Shown one piece after another: positions 1 to 8,578 of a DNA stretch of 64,000 bases. The stretch covers positions 9,052,001 to 9,116,000 of the forward strand of contig NZ_CP085193.1 of NCBI RefSeq assembly GCF_024298965.1, given 5' to 3'. This DNA is from Streptomyces rapamycinicus NRRL 5491. Lineage in GTDB: Bacteria > Actinomycetota > Actinomycetes > Streptomycetales > Streptomycetaceae. A program made the position numbers and the translations under genes. Under the pieces are notes generated by a model that made no database searches, had not been told where the DNA came from, and saw only the letters and a program-made list of their open reading frames with translations. How positions within the stretch are numbered: position 1 is the first letter of the stretch; every line of letters starts with the position of its first letter.

Positions 1-2
1 GC

Positions 3-1076
3 GCGCTCATGGCCGCCTGCGGGCTGTTCTGCGTCGTCCTCGGCGTCAAGCGGGTGGGCAGCGGCGCGGGGCCGCTGGACGCCGTGACCGCCGCCCCGGT
101 GCTGGTCGGGGCGGTGTTGCTGGTGCTCTTCGTACGCCGCCAGCGCCGCCGTACGCATCCGCTGGTGGACCTCAAGCTGTTCGCCCGGCCCGCCTTTTCG
201 ATCTCCGTCGGCTGTATCGTGCTCGCCCTGCTGGCGCTCGTCGGCCTGGAGCTCATAGCCGCCCAGTACCTCCAGCTCGTGCTCGGGCTCACCCCGCTCG
301 AGACCGGTCTGCGGCTGCTGCCACTCACCTTCGCCGCCATGGCCGCCGGGCTCGTGGGGTCCCGGATGCTCCAGTGGCTCGGCCCGCGGGCCATGGTCGC
401 GGTCGGCTTCGCGCTCACCGCCCTCGCCGTGCTCTCGCTCACCGCCATGGGCCAGTCCGACCGGCCCGCCGTGCTCGTCGGCGGCTTCATCGTCCTGGGC
501 TTCGGCCTGGAGACCACGCTCTTCAGCGCGTACGAGTCCATGCTCAACGAGGCGTCGTCCGGTTCCTCGGGCGGCGCGGCCGCCATCGGCGAGACCTCCT
601 ACCAGCTCGGCGCCGGGATAGGCATCGCCCTCCTCGGCAGCGTCATGAACGCCGCCTACAAGCCCGGCGTCTCCTCGGTGCCCGGCGTCCCCGCCTCCGC
701 CAGCTCCGACGCGAGTCAGTCGCTGGGCGCCGCGTACAAGGTCTCCGACCGGCTCGGCGGCCACGCCGGGGAGGCCCTGCGCTCGGCCTCCCGCGCCGCC
801 TTCGTCCACGGTCTGCACGTCACGCTGGCGGTCAGCGCCGGTCTGCTGACGCTCGGCGCGCTGGCCGCGCTGCGGCTGCCCAAGGTCATGGAGTGCGCCG
901 CCGACGACGAGGAGTCCGCCCAGGGCCCGGCGGATCAGCAGGGGCCGGCGGATCAGCAGGGGCCGGCGGATCAGCAGGCCCCCGCGGATCAGCAGGGGCC
1001 GGACGGCACGAACGCCACGAATGCCACGAACGCGCCGGCCCGCCTCGACCGTGCCACCGTCGCCGCCGAGTCCTGA
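3..1076 (+). CDS. MFS drug exporter, C-terminal part (5' end outside window)
   Basis: The reading frame is open from the window edge, so the N-terminal half of the protein is missing. The visible 358 codons show at least six hydrophobic segments followed by a hydrophilic tail, as in the C-terminal half of 14-TM (DHA2/EmrB-type) proton-driven drug exporters. The basic cytoplasmic loop VRRQRRRTHPLVDLKLF and the motif LGFGLETTLFSAYESML are typical of that group. The protein should act in the cytoplasmic membrane; the substrate cannot be told. The tail carries four tandem copies of a six-residue unit (GPADQQ-like) and then NATNATNAP, which is probably a disordered cytoplasmic end. The next gene starts 341 nt downstream, so this ends its transcription unit. 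Confidence 0.8.
   Translation, partial: ALMAACGLFCVVLGVKRVGSGAGPLDAVTAAPVLVGAVLLVLFVRRQRRRTHPLVDLKLFARPAFSISVGCIVLALLALVGLELIAAQYLQLVLGLTPLETGLRLLPLTFAAMAAGLVGSRMLQWLGPRAMVAVGFALTALAVLSLTAMGQSDRPAVLVGGFIVLGFGLETTLFSAYESMLNEASSGSSGGAAAIGETSYQLGAGIGIALLGSVMNAAYKPGVSSVPGVPASASSDASQSLGAAYKVSDRLGGHAGEALRSASRAAFVHGLHVTLAVSAGLLTLGALAALRLPKVMECAADDEESAQGPADQQGPADQQGPADQQAPADQQGPDGTNATNATNAPARLDRATVAAES
923..994 (+). repeat. Four 18-bp tandem repeats inside the MFS tail
   Basis: Four in-frame units of 18 bp (923-940, 941-958, 959-976, 977-994) of the form GGGGCCGGCGGATCAGCA encode GPADQQ-like hexapeptides. Units 2 and 3 are identical, which suggests recent slippage or unequal exchange. Confidence 0.9.
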
Positions 1077-1149
1077 CCGACGACCCGGACCGGACCGGAC
1101 CGGTTTGGGCTGGGCTGGGGCCTACGGGGTGTCCGCCGGTTCTCGGTTC

Positions 1150-1200
1150 TTTCCCCTACCCGCCCCTTCCCACAACTGGGGCTCCGCCCCAGACCCCGGG
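1150..1200 (+). repeat. Dispersed intergenic hairpin repeat, copy 1
   Basis: This stretch matches copies at 4541-5028 and 30151-30250: TTCCCCTACCCGCCCCTTCC, then a G/C-rich hairpin CTGGGGC-TCC-GCCCCAG (1176-1192), then GACCCCGG. It lies 74 nt after the MFS stop codon, so the hairpin may end that transcript. The rest of the 341-nt gap (1077-1417) shows short CGGAC repeats just after the stop and the start region of the next gene, but no further gene. Confidence 0.8.
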
Positions 1201-1417
1201 ATCCAGGGGCATGGCCCCTGCCGTGGGGCGGGGCCCTCCCGCCGGGCGGGGTCCCTGCCGTATGAGGCCCGGCCTCGTCCTGCCCGAGTGCTGCCCGGCC
1301 CCTGATGACCCGGCGTGAGCAGGTCTGGACGCCAGGGGTTACCCGGTCGTAGCGTCGGAGCGGCCGGGCTGATCATCCCGGCGTACCCGGAACCGCACTC
1401 ACCGGAGGCCGCCACCC

Positions 1418-2605
1418 ATGTCCGCTGGCACCCTGCCGTCGTTCGATCCGCGTGACCCGCTGGGGCTCGACGATCTCCTCGACCCCGAGGACCTCGCGGT
1501 CCGCGACACCATGCGGCAGTGGGCCGCCGACCGCGTACTGCCGTACGTCGCCGACTGGTACGAGCGCGGCGAGGTGCCCGGCATCCGCGAGCTGGCCCGG
1601 GAACTCGGCTCCCTCGGCGCGCTCGGGATGTCCCTCACCGGCTACGGCTGCGCGGGTGCGAGCCCGATCCAGTACGGCCTGGCCTGTCTGGAGCTGGAGG
1701 CGGCCGACTCCGGGATCCGCTCCCTGATGTCGGTGCAGGGCTCCCTGTCCATGTACGCCATCCACCGCTTCGGCTCCGAGGAGCAGAAGGAGCGGTGGCT
1801 GCCCCGGATGGCCGCCGGTGAGGTCATCGGCTGCTTCGGGCTGACCGAGCCCGACCACGGCTCCGACCCGGCCGGGATGCGCACCTACGCCAAGCGGGAC
1901 GGCTCGGACTGGGTGCTCACCGGCCGCAAGATGTGGATCACCAATGGCTCGGTGGCCGGGGTCGCCGTGGTGTGGGCCCGCACCGACGAGGGCATCCGCG
2001 GCTTCGTCGTCCCCACCGACGCGCCCGGCTTCTCGGCCCCCGACATCAAGCACAAGTGGTCGCTGCGCGCCTCGGTCACCAGCGAACTGGTCCTGGACGA
2101 GGTGCGGCTGCCCGCCGACGCGGTGCTGCCCGAGGTCACCGGCCTGCGCGGGCCGCTGAGCTGTCTGAGCCACGCCCGCTACGGCATCATCTGGGGATCG
2201 ATGGGCGCGGCCCGCTCCGCGTTCGAGTCGGCGCTGGAGTACGCGCGGGAGCGGGAGCAGTTCGGCCGGCCGATCGGCGGCTTCCAGCTCACCCAGGCCA
2301 AGCTGGCCGATATGGCGCTGGAGCTCCACAAGGGGGTGCTGCTCGCCCACCATCTGGGGCGGCGCTTGGAGGCGGGGCGGCTCCGCCCCGAGCAGGTCAG
2401 CTTCGGCAAGCTGAACAATGTGCGGGAGGCGATCGAGATCTGCCGTACGGCCCGGACGATTCTGGGCGCCAACGGGATCTCGCTGGAGTATCCGGTGATG
2501 CGGCACGCCACGAATCTGGAGTCCGTGCTCACCTATGAGGGCACCGTCGAAATGCACCAACTGGTGCTGGGCAAGGCGCTCACCGGAATCGACGCCTTCC
2601 GGTGA
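1418..2605 (+). CDS. gcdH: Glutaryl-CoA dehydrogenase (acyl-CoA dehydrogenase family)
   Basis: This 395-residue flavoprotein is predicted to oxidise and decarboxylate glutaryl-CoA to crotonyl-CoA in lysine and tryptophan breakdown, passing electrons to electron-transfer flavoprotein. Length and domain order fit the acyl-CoA dehydrogenase family: an N-terminal helical domain, a middle beta domain containing GCFGLTEPDHGSDPAGM and WITNGSVAGVAVVWA, and a C-terminal helical domain with ARTILGANGISLEYPVMRH and the end LTYEGTVEMHQLVLGKALTG. The glutamate in TYEGT is the expected catalytic base. The ATG at 1418 follows a GGAGG ten bases upstream. The sequence resembles glutaryl-CoA dehydrogenases more than short-chain dehydrogenases, but specificity is inferred. 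It converges on the SepF-like gene with a 30-nt gap. Confidence 0.88.
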   Translation: MSAGTLPSFDPRDPLGLDDLLDPEDLAVRDTMRQWAADRVLPYVADWYERGEVPGIRELARELGSLGALGMSLTGYGCAGASPIQYGLACLELEAADSGIRSLMSVQGSLSMYAIHRFGSEEQKERWLPRMAAGEVIGCFGLTEPDHGSDPAGMRTYAKRDGSDWVLTGRKMWITNGSVAGVAVVWARTDEGIRGFVVPTDAPGFSAPDIKHKWSLRASVTSELVLDEVRLPADAVLPEVTGLRGPLSCLSHARYGIIWGSMGAARSAFESALEYAREREQFGRPIGGFQLTQAKLADMALELHKGVLLAHHLGRRLEAGRLRPEQVSFGKLNNVREAIEICRTARTILGANGISLEYPVMRHATNLESVLTYEGTVEMHQLVLGKALTGIDAFR

Positions 2606-2635
2606 GCGGCCCCGGGGCCTGGGCCCTGCTCGGGC

Positions 2636-3067
2636 CTAGCTCTGGTTGAAAAAGCCCGTGGCGTGGCCGGACTGTCCGCTGACGATCTGGAAGTCGGCCG
2701 GGGTGAGGAGGAAGACGCGGTTGGCCACCCGGTCGATCGAACCCCGCAGCCCGAAGATCAGCCCGGCCATGAAATCCACCACGCGCTTGGCGTCGGCGGA
2801 CTCCATCGTCGTGAGGTTCACGATGACCGGTACGCCCTCCCGGAACAGCTCGCCGATGCCGCGGGCGTCCCGGAATCCGTCCGGGGTGACCGTGGCGATC
2901 CGGGTGCCCTGGTCCCGCGCGGTCTCGTCGGCCACCCGCGCGCGCGGGTCGGTCATCCAGGAGCCGCCGGGCTCGGACCCCTCGGCGTAGTCGTCGTCGT
3001 AGTAGCGCTCGTCATCGCTGTCGTCGACGAGGCCAAGCCAGGCACTTGCCTTGCGTACCGATCCCAT
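2636..3067 (-). CDS. sflA: SepF-like cell division protein (SflA type)
   Basis: The 143-residue protein begins [13 protein letters not shown], has an acidic linker ([13 protein letters not shown]) and ends in a SepF domain ([30 protein letters not shown], then [11 protein letters not shown]). SepF proteins bind FtsZ and tie the division ring to the membrane through an N-terminal amphipathic helix. Streptomyces encodes a canonical SepF beside ftsZ and SepF-like paralogues SflA and SflB that affect polar growth and branching. This copy has no ftsZ, ylm or divIVA neighbours, so it is a paralogue; SflA is my best match from memory. The ATG at 3067 is chosen over an upstream in-frame start at 3157 because GGAGAGGAGG lies just before it and the family begins at this Met. 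Confidence 0.78.
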   Translation of the reverse strand: MGSVRKASAWLGLVDDSDDERYYDDDYAEGSEPGGSWMTDPRARVADETARDQGTRIATVTPDGFRDARGIGELFREGVPVIVNLTTMESADAKRVVDFMAGLIFGLRGSIDRVANRVFLLTPADFQIVSGQSGHATGFFNQS

Positions 3068-3300
3068 GGACGCCTCCTCTCCCTGATGGTGTGTACTGTC
3101 CGCCCCTCTATGGTCGTCCATGATGCGGATGGTCTGCCACGTGGATTGCGGCCGCACAGGGGATTCGTGACGTTACTGGTGCACAACGGCTGGCGCCATA
3201 TCAGAGTTCCACCTGCTTACGAAGGCTGACGGAGCGGTGGGTAGACTCCGCCGCTGCCGGACGGGTGACGTCGGGGACGTACGGGTGAACGGGGATCGTG

Positions 3301-4518
3301 GTGTTTGGCATTATCCGGCCTTGTCGGCATCGGCTGTCGGAAAACCTGCGCACTGAGTGGATGGCGCATTTGTGCGGGCTGTGCCTCGCGTTGAGGGGTG
3401 ACCACGGGCAGTTCGCCCGCATCGCCACCAACTACGACGGCCTGGTGATATCGGTGCTGGTGGAGGCCCAGGCCGGGGGGTCGGAGGGCTGGCGGCGGAC
3501 CGCCGGGCCCTGTCCGCTGCGCGGGATGCGGACGGCGTCGGTCGCCCAGGGCGAGGGGGCGCGCCTCGCCGCCACCGTCTCGCTGGTGCTGGCCTCGGCG
3601 AAGGTACGCGACCATGTGGCGGACGGCGACGGGGCGTTGGCCCGGCGGCCGGTCGCCGCGGCCGCCCGCCGGGTGGCCGGGCGGTGGGACCGGGCCGGGG
3701 AGCGCAGCGGCGCCGCGCTCGGCTTCGACACCGCGCTGCTGCTCGACGCGGTCGGCCGGCAGGAGGAACTGGAGTCCCTCGCGGGCCCCGGCACCCCCCT
3801 GCTGACCGTCACCGAGCCCACCGAGACCGCGACCGCCGCGGCCTTCGGGCACACCGCGGTCCTGGCCGGGCGGCCCGGCAACCGGGCCCCGCTGGAGGAG
3901 GCGGGCCGGCTCTTCGGGCGGCTGGCGCATCTGCTGGACGCGGTGGAGGACCTGGCCGAGGACGCCGAGACCGGCGCCTGGAACCCGATCGCGGCCACCG
4001 GGACCGACCTCGCCGAGGTCCGCAGGCTGTGCGACGACGCGGTGCACGGGGTGCGGCTGGCGCTCAAGGACACCGAATTCGCGGGCAAGGGGTCCGGGCG
4101 GCTCGCCCACGTACTGCTGGTCCATGAACTGGGGCGCGCGGTCGACCGCGCCTTCGGCACCACCGGCTGTGCGCACACCGGAGGCCAGGGCGCGGGCGCT
4201 CCGGGCGCCCCGGAGTCCTCCTTCGGGCCGCCGCAGTCGCCGTGGATCAACCCGGGCGGCCCCGGCGGCGCGCCCCCGGAGCCGCCGCACGGCCGTCGGC
4301 GGGGACTGATGGCGGGCTGCCTGGTGTGGACCGGGCTCTGCTGCACTTGCCAGGTGTGCTGCCGCGACCCGTACCACGACCCGTGGTCCGGGCAGCCGCG
4401 CGAGGGTCTGTGCCATAAGTGCGGTGACTGCTGCGACTGTTGTGACTGCTGCAGCAACTGTAGCGACTGCTGTAGCTGCGACTGCTGTGATGGTTGTGAC
4501 TGCGGCTGCGACTGCTAG
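3301..4518 (+). CDS. DUF5685 family protein with extreme Cys-rich C-terminus
   Basis: This is a 405-residue protein of unknown function. The N-terminus FGIIRPCRHRL and the conserved block MAHLCGLCLALRGDHG look like the actinobacterial DUF5685 family. The middle is largely helical and Ala/Arg/Leu-rich. The last ~75 residues contain about 24 cysteines in Cys-Cys, Cys-X-Cys and Asp-Cys-Cys steps, with Gly/Asp between them and no other recognisable fold. The Cys pairs of the tail and of the N-terminal CGLC block suggest metal binding, but that is inference. The start is GTG at 3301; a second GTG lies one codon upstream. It is divergent from the SepF-like gene across about 230 nt. The Cys-coding tail uses many TGT codons and has lower GC than the body of the gene. 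Confidence 0.75.
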   Translation: MFGIIRPCRHRLSENLRTEWMAHLCGLCLALRGDHGQFARIATNYDGLVISVLVEAQAGGSEGWRRTAGPCPLRGMRTASVAQGEGARLAATVSLVLASAKVRDHVADGDGALARRPVAAAARRVAGRWDRAGERSGAALGFDTALLLDAVGRQEELESLAGPGTPLLTVTEPTETATAAAFGHTAVLAGRPGNRAPLEEAGRLFGRLAHLLDAVEDLAEDAETGAWNPIAATGTDLAEVRRLCDDAVHGVRLALKDTEFAGKGSGRLAHVLLVHELGRAVDRAFGTTGCAHTGGQGAGAPGAPESSFGPPQSPWINPGGPGGAPPEPPHGRRRGLMAGCLVWTGLCCTCQVCCRDPYHDPWSGQPREGLCHKCGDCCDCCDCCSNCSDCCSCDCCDGCDCGCDC

Positions 4519-4540
4519 GGGGTTTCCGGCGGCGCGTGAC

Positions 4541-4607
4541 GCCTGCGGCGGGCTGTTCCCCTACCCGCCCCTTCCCGCAACTGGGGCTCTGCCCCAGCCC
4601 CCGGGGT
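4541..4607 (+). repeat. Dispersed intergenic hairpin repeat, copy 2
   Basis: The copy starts 22 nt after the DUF5685 stop codon: GCCTGCGGCGGGCTGTTCCC, then the common core, with hairpin CTGGGGC-TCT-GCCCCAG at 4581-4597. Its position directly behind a gene fits a role in ending transcription. Confidence 0.85.
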
Positions 4608-4685
4608 GCGGGAAGGGGCGGGGGGTGGGGGAGTCTCCCGTGCCGCGGGCGGGGGCGGGTCGGGTGGCGTCCGACGGATTGTGGC

Positions 4686-4971
4686 GCCTGCGGCGGGCTG
4701 TTCCCCTACCCGCCCCTTCCCGTAACCGGGGCTCCGCCCCGGACCCCGGGCCGGGCGGCCGCGGTGTGCGCGGGCGCCCGCTCGGTCATCGGCTGCGTCG
4801 GCGTCCCGATGACGATCAGTCCGCCGGTGCGGGTGTCGACGGCGGTGACGGTCGGCTCGTGCGCCTGTGGCGGGCTGTTCCCCCTCCCCGGCCCTTTCCC
4901 GTAACCGGGGCTCCGCCCCGGACCCCGGGCCGGGCGGCCGCGGTGTGCGCGGGCGTCCGCCCGGTTATCGG
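4686..4971 (+). repeat. Two long direct copies (3 and 4) of the dispersed repeat
   Basis: Segments 4686-4792 and 4861-4971 are about 107-111 bp long and nearly identical. They share the core, the hairpin CCGGGGC-TCC-GCCCCGG (4726-4742 and 4905-4921) and a longer 3' extension through CCGGGCGGCCGCGGTGTGCG to CGGT(C/T)ATCGG. Both match the other copies at the 5' end only, so the 3' extension is specific to this pair and points to a local duplication. Confidence 0.85.
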
Positions 4972-5028
4972 CCCCGGGGTGCAGGGGCGGAGCCCTTGGT
5001 TGTGGGAAGGGGCGGGGAGGGGAACAGC
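4972..5028 (-). repeat. Inverted copy 5 of the dispersed repeat
   Basis: Read on the minus strand, this begins GCTGTTCCCCTCCCCGCCCC and continues through the same core. It abuts copy 4 in opposite orientation, so 4870-5028 could fold into a long imperfect hairpin. The remainder of the gene-free stretch 4519-5493 shows no convincing coding region except a promoter-like element near 5384; all open frames there lack codon bias and conserved motifs. Confidence 0.75.
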
Positions 5029-5383
5029 ATCGATATGCGGCTTCGCCGTGTGGTCCGCCAGCCGGGAGGCGGACGGACTGAGGGGAGGGCGGAGCACTGA
5101 CGTGTGTGGGAAGGCCGGAGGCGCGTGACGACGCGGATGTGCTGCGGCCGCACCGGGGAGGGGATCCGGCGGGCGCGGGCGAAGCCTCGAAGCGCTGGGG
5201 AAGGGAGTCCCCCTACGGCAGCGGAGGCGGGCGGTCAGCCCGAACAGGACGACGACCACACCCGACCGAAGTCGATGTGGTCGCGCGTGACCAGTCGCTG
5301 CCTTGAGTCCATGGGGCAAGTGGAGCAGCCTTCCGCTTCCTCGTCAACCGCGGTGAGACGCGCTGCTCACAGTTCGGACAGTC

Positions 5384-5413
5384 TTGACAGCGCACCCTGG
5401 GGTCGTCTTAATC
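5384..5413 (+). promoter_or_regulatory. Candidate sigma-70-type promoter for the FAD/ABC operon
   Basis: TTGACA (5384-5389) and TTAATC (5408-5413) are separated by 18 nt, about 80 nt upstream of the FAD-binding protein start. The match to a housekeeping promoter is good in a very GC-rich setting; no start-site data are available. Confidence 0.5.
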
Positions 5414-5493
5414 TCGGGCTCATGCCGGGCTGAGGGGCTCGGCGTGTGTGAAGGCCATGCGTGTGTTCACTTCAGAACTCACGGAGCCTCCGC

Positions 5494-7482
5494 ATGTCCG
5501 CGAACCCGGACCATCCCGCGCATCCGGACCACCCCTTCCGATCACCCGCCACGGTCGTCATCGTCGGCGCGGGCCCGCGTACCACCGGCCTGATCGAGCG
5601 CATCGCCGCCAACGCCCCCGAGCTGTACGGCGACGGCGCCCCGTTCGAGCTGCACCTGGTCGATCCGCATCCGCCCGGCGGCGGCCGCATCTGGCGCCCC
5701 GACCAGTCCCCGCTGCTCTGGATGAACTCCATGGCCGAGGACGTCACCATGTTCACCGACGAGTCGGTGGAGCGCGAAGGCCCGATACGTCCCGGCCCCT
5801 CTCTCGCCGAATGGGCCCGTGAGGTCCGTGAGGCGGGTGGGGTCGGTGGGGTCCGTGGAGCGGCGCCGCCGCACGCCCTGCCGCCCGAACTCGCCGCCGA
5901 AGCCGCCGCCCTGACCGGGCGGAGCTTCGCCACCAGACGGCTCCAGAGCGCCTATCTGCGCTGGGTGTACGAGCGCTCGGTGGCCGATCTGCCGCCCGGC
6001 ACCATCGTGCATGAGCACCGGGACCGGGCCGTACGCGTCACCGGGCCGCGTGACGGACGGCAGCAGGTGTGGCTGGAGGGGCGTACCGCGCCGCTCACCG
6101 CCGACGCCGTGGTCCTCGCCCTCGGCCACCTCGACGCCGAACCCGACGCCGAGCAGCAGGCCCTCACCGCGTTCGCCGCCGAGCACCAACTGGTCCACCT
6201 CCCGCCGGAGTTCACCGCCGACAGCGATGTGAGCGCGCTGCGCCCCGGCGAGCCGGTGATCGTACGCGGCCTCGGCCTCGCCTTCGTCGATCTGATGGTG
6301 CTGCTCACCGAGGGGCGCGGCGGACGTTATGAGCGCGGTCCGGACGGCGAGTTGGTCTACCGGCCCTCCGGCCGCGAGCCCGTGCTGTACGCCGGTTCGC
6401 GGCGCGGTGTGCCGTACCACGCCAAGATCGGCTACTCGCTGAGCGGTGAGCGGCCCCCGGTGCCGCGCTTCTTCGGCCCCGCCGAGGTCGATGCGTTGCT
6501 CTCCCGCCCCGGGCGGCCGGACTTCCGGCGCGACGTCTGGCCGCTGATCGCCAAGGAGCTGGGGTTCGCCCACTACCACCGGCTGTTCACCGCCCATCCG
6601 GAGCGCGTGGCCGGGGAGTGGTCCGCGTTCGAGGAGAAGTACGCCGCCTGCCCGCCCGGCGGCCCCGACCTGGACGTCCTGGTCGCCTCGGCCGTCCCCG
6701 ACCCGGCCGACCGGCTCGACCTCGACGACCTGGACGTCCTGGTCGCCGCGGCCGTCCCCGACCCGGCCGACCGGCTCGACCTCGACACCCTCGACCGCCC
6801 CCTGGCCGGGCTGCGGTTCGGCGACCACGAGGCCCTGCAGCAGGCGCTGCGCGGCCATATCGAGGCCGACCTCGCCCGCCGCCACGACCCCGCGCACAGC
6901 CCCGACCTGGCCGTCTTCCTCGCCCTGCTCTCCGTCTACGGCCAGCTGATCCGGCTCGGCGACATCGGCGGCTGGTGGCACGGCTTCTTCAGCTTCCTCG
7001 CCTCCGGCCCGCCGGGGCCGCGGCTCGAGCAGTTGCTCGCGCTCTCCCGCGCCGGAGTGGTCCGCTTCCTCGGCGCCGAGACGACCGTGACCGCCGATCC
7101 GGTGCGCGGGGTGTTCCGGGCGAGCTCCGCCAGTGTGCCCGGACACGCGGTCGAGGCCCGTGCGCTGGTCGAGGCCCGGCTGCCGGAGCCGAGCGTGGAT
7201 CGCTCCCGCGACACCCTGCTGCGCTCCCTGTACCGCGACGGCGCCGCCGCCACTCCGGCCGGACTGCTCGCCGTCAGCCCCGCCGACGCCCGGGTCCTGG
7301 ACCGGGCGGGCCGTCCGCATCCGCGCCGCTTCGCGCTCGGCCCGCACACCGACGCCCGCGCCTCGGGCGCCTTCGCCCGGCCCCGTACCAACGCGCCCGC
7401 GTTCCGGCAGAACGACGCCACCGCGCGTGCCCTGCTGCGCTGTCTGCGCGAGCTGTCCTGTCGCGCCACGGTCAACGCCTGA
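5494..7482 (+). CDS. FAD/NAD(P)-binding protein (flavin-dependent oxidoreductase-like)
   Basis: The 662-residue soluble protein has an N-terminal Rossmann FAD site, VVIVGAGPRTTGLIERI (about residues 19-35). It is followed by HPPGGGRIWRPDQSPLLWMNS, a pattern of the FAD-NAD(P)-binding (PF13454-like) family often labelled FAD/NAD(P)-binding protein. The reaction is unknown. The ATG at 5494 follows an ACGGAG Shine-Dalgarno; an upstream in-frame start at 5461 lacks one. A 20-residue block is tandemly duplicated at about residues 392-431. The gene lies just upstream of an amino-acid-type ABC transporter and two luciferase-like monooxygenase remnants. Similar groupings in other bacteria, such as the Bacillus ytm/ytn locus, salvage sulfur from modified cysteines; that role is only an inference here. 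Confidence 0.7.
   Translation: MSANPDHPAHPDHPFRSPATVVIVGAGPRTTGLIERIAANAPELYGDGAPFELHLVDPHPPGGGRIWRPDQSPLLWMNSMAEDVTMFTDESVEREGPIRPGPSLAEWAREVREAGGVGGVRGAAPPHALPPELAAEAAALTGRSFATRRLQSAYLRWVYERSVADLPPGTIVHEHRDRAVRVTGPRDGRQQVWLEGRTAPLTADAVVLALGHLDAEPDAEQQALTAFAAEHQLVHLPPEFTADSDVSALRPGEPVIVRGLGLAFVDLMVLLTEGRGGRYERGPDGELVYRPSGREPVLYAGSRRGVPYHAKIGYSLSGERPPVPRFFGPAEVDALLSRPGRPDFRRDVWPLIAKELGFAHYHRLFTAHPERVAGEWSAFEEKYAACPPGGPDLDVLVASAVPDPADRLDLDDLDVLVAAAVPDPADRLDLDTLDRPLAGLRFGDHEALQQALRGHIEADLARRHDPAHSPDLAVFLALLSVYGQLIRLGDIGGWWHGFFSFLASGPPGPRLEQLLALSRAGVVRFLGAETTVTADPVRGVFRASSASVPGHAVEARALVEARLPEPSVDRSRDTLLRSLYRDGAAATPAGLLAVSPADARVLDRAGRPHPRRFALGPHTDARASGAFARPRTNAPAFRQNDATARALLRCLRELSCRATVNA
6667..6786 (+). 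repeat. 60-bp tandem duplication within the FAD-protein gene
   Basis: 6667-6726 and 6727-6786 are the same 60-bp unit with one base difference (GCCTCG versus GCCGCG). It encodes the 20-residue block DLDVLVA(S/A)AVPDPADRLDLD twice. The reading frame is kept, and the near identity implies a recent event. Confidence 0.95.
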
Positions 7483-7603
7483 GCCTCACCGTCTGAGCCC
7501 TCACGGCCTGTGGCTTACGGCTTGAGCCGCACGGCCTGTGGCTTACGGCTTGAGGCTCATCGCCTGAGCCTCACGGCCTGAGCTTCACCGCCTGAGCCCC
7601 ACC
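7477..7603 (+). repeat. 14-bp tandem repeat array between FAD protein and ABC permease
   Basis: About nine degenerate 14-bp units fit the pattern GCCTGAGCCTCACG (one unit has 15 bp). They begin at the stop codon of the FAD protein and fill most of the 205-nt gap before the permease. Two units read GCCTGTGGCTTACG, so the array contains a higher-order duplication. No hairpin or gene is evident in it. Confidence 0.9.
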
Positions 7604-7687
7604 GCCCAGTGCCCCCGGACCTCCCGGAACCCATCCCCGGAATCCGTCCCCCGCACAACCCTCAGTTCTCCCTCCGAAGGACCCTCC

Positions 7688-8578
7688 ATGTCCCTGACCT
7701 CCGATCCACCCGTCGGCAAGGCCGCCGCAAGCGGCGCCGAACGCGAGGACTACTCCGCCCTCAAGGTCGTCCCGGTACGCCACCCCTGGCGCTGGGCCGC
7801 CGTCGTCGTCACCGCCGTCCTGGTGGCCCAGTTCGCCCACGGCCTGGTCACCAACGCCGGCTGGGAGTGGGACGTCTTCGCCGAGTTCTTCACCACCCGG
7901 ACCATCCTCAAGGCGGTCTGGATCACCATCCAGCTCACCTTCTACGGCACCGCGCTCGGCTTCGCCCTCGGCATCGTCCTCGCCTTCATGCGGCTGTCCC
8001 AGAGCCCCTTCCTGAAGTCGGTCGCCTTCACCTACATCTGGGCGTTCCGCTCCATCCCGCTCATCGTCCAGCTGCTGTTCTGGTTCAACCTCACCTATCT
8101 CTACAAGCGGCTCGACTTCGGCATCCCCTTCGGCCCCGGCTTCTTCTCCTTCGACACCGCGGGTCTGGTCGGGGCGATGAGCGCGGCGGTGCTCGGACTC
8201 GCGCTCCACCAGGCGGCTTATGCGGCGGAGATCGTGCGCGGCGGCGTCCTCGCCGTGGACGGCGGACAGCTGGAGGCGGCGGCCGCGCTCGGCATCCCGC
8301 GGCTGCGGCAGCTGCGCCGGATCGTGCTCCCGCAGGCGATGCGGTCGATCCTGCCGAACGCCGCCAACGAGGTGATCTCGCTCTTCAAGGGCACCTCGAT
8401 CGTCTCCGTCATGGCGATCGGCGAGCTCTTCTACCAGGTGCAGGTCATCTATGGGCGCAACGGCCGGGTCGTCCCGCTGCTGATGGTCGCGACCGTCTGG
8501 TACATCATCCTGACCACCGTGCTCTCGATCGCGCAGTACTACGTCGAGCGCCACTTCTCGCGGGGAGCCACCCGATGA
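7688..8578 (+). CDS. Amino-acid-type ABC transporter permease
   Basis: The 296-residue membrane protein belongs to the His/Glu/Gln/Arg/opine permease family (HisM/GlnP type). It has one N-terminal hydrophobic segment after a charged start, then several membrane segments. Family motifs are [37 protein letters not shown] and the cytoplasmic coupling loop [21 protein letters not shown] (EAA motif). The start ATG follows GAAGGACCCTCC. It overlaps the ATPase gene by 4 nt (ATGA), so the two are translationally coupled. The substrate is probably a polar or sulfur-containing amino acid, judged from the family only. Confidence 0.88.
   Translation: MSLTSDPPVGKAAASGAEREDYSALKVVPVRHPWRWAAVVVTAVLVAQFAHGLVTNAGWEWDVFAEFFTTRTILKAVWITIQLTFYGTALGFALGIVLAFMRLSQSPFLKSVAFTYIWAFRSIPLIVQLLFWFNLTYLYKRLDFGIPFGPGFFSFDTAGLVGAMSAAVLGLALHQAAYAAEIVRGGVLAVDGGQLEAAAALGIPRLRQLRRIVLPQAMRSILPNAANEVISLFKGTSIVSVMAIGELFYQVQVIYGRNGRVVPLLMVATVWYIILTTVLSIAQYYVERHFSRGATR

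Noticed and set aside
4519..5493. Short open frames in the repeat-rich gap
   Set aside because: All overlap the dispersed repeat or lack codon bias and ribosome binding sites; they differ between repeat copies only because of frame.
5542..7347. A 601-codon minus-strand frame across the FAD-protein gene
   Set aside because: The plus frame shows an FAD-binding motif and normal start; the minus frame is an antisense artefact.
7477..7603. CRISPR or attachment site
   Set aside because: The units are 14 bp and directly joined without spacers, and no integrase is nearby, so it is a minisatellite.
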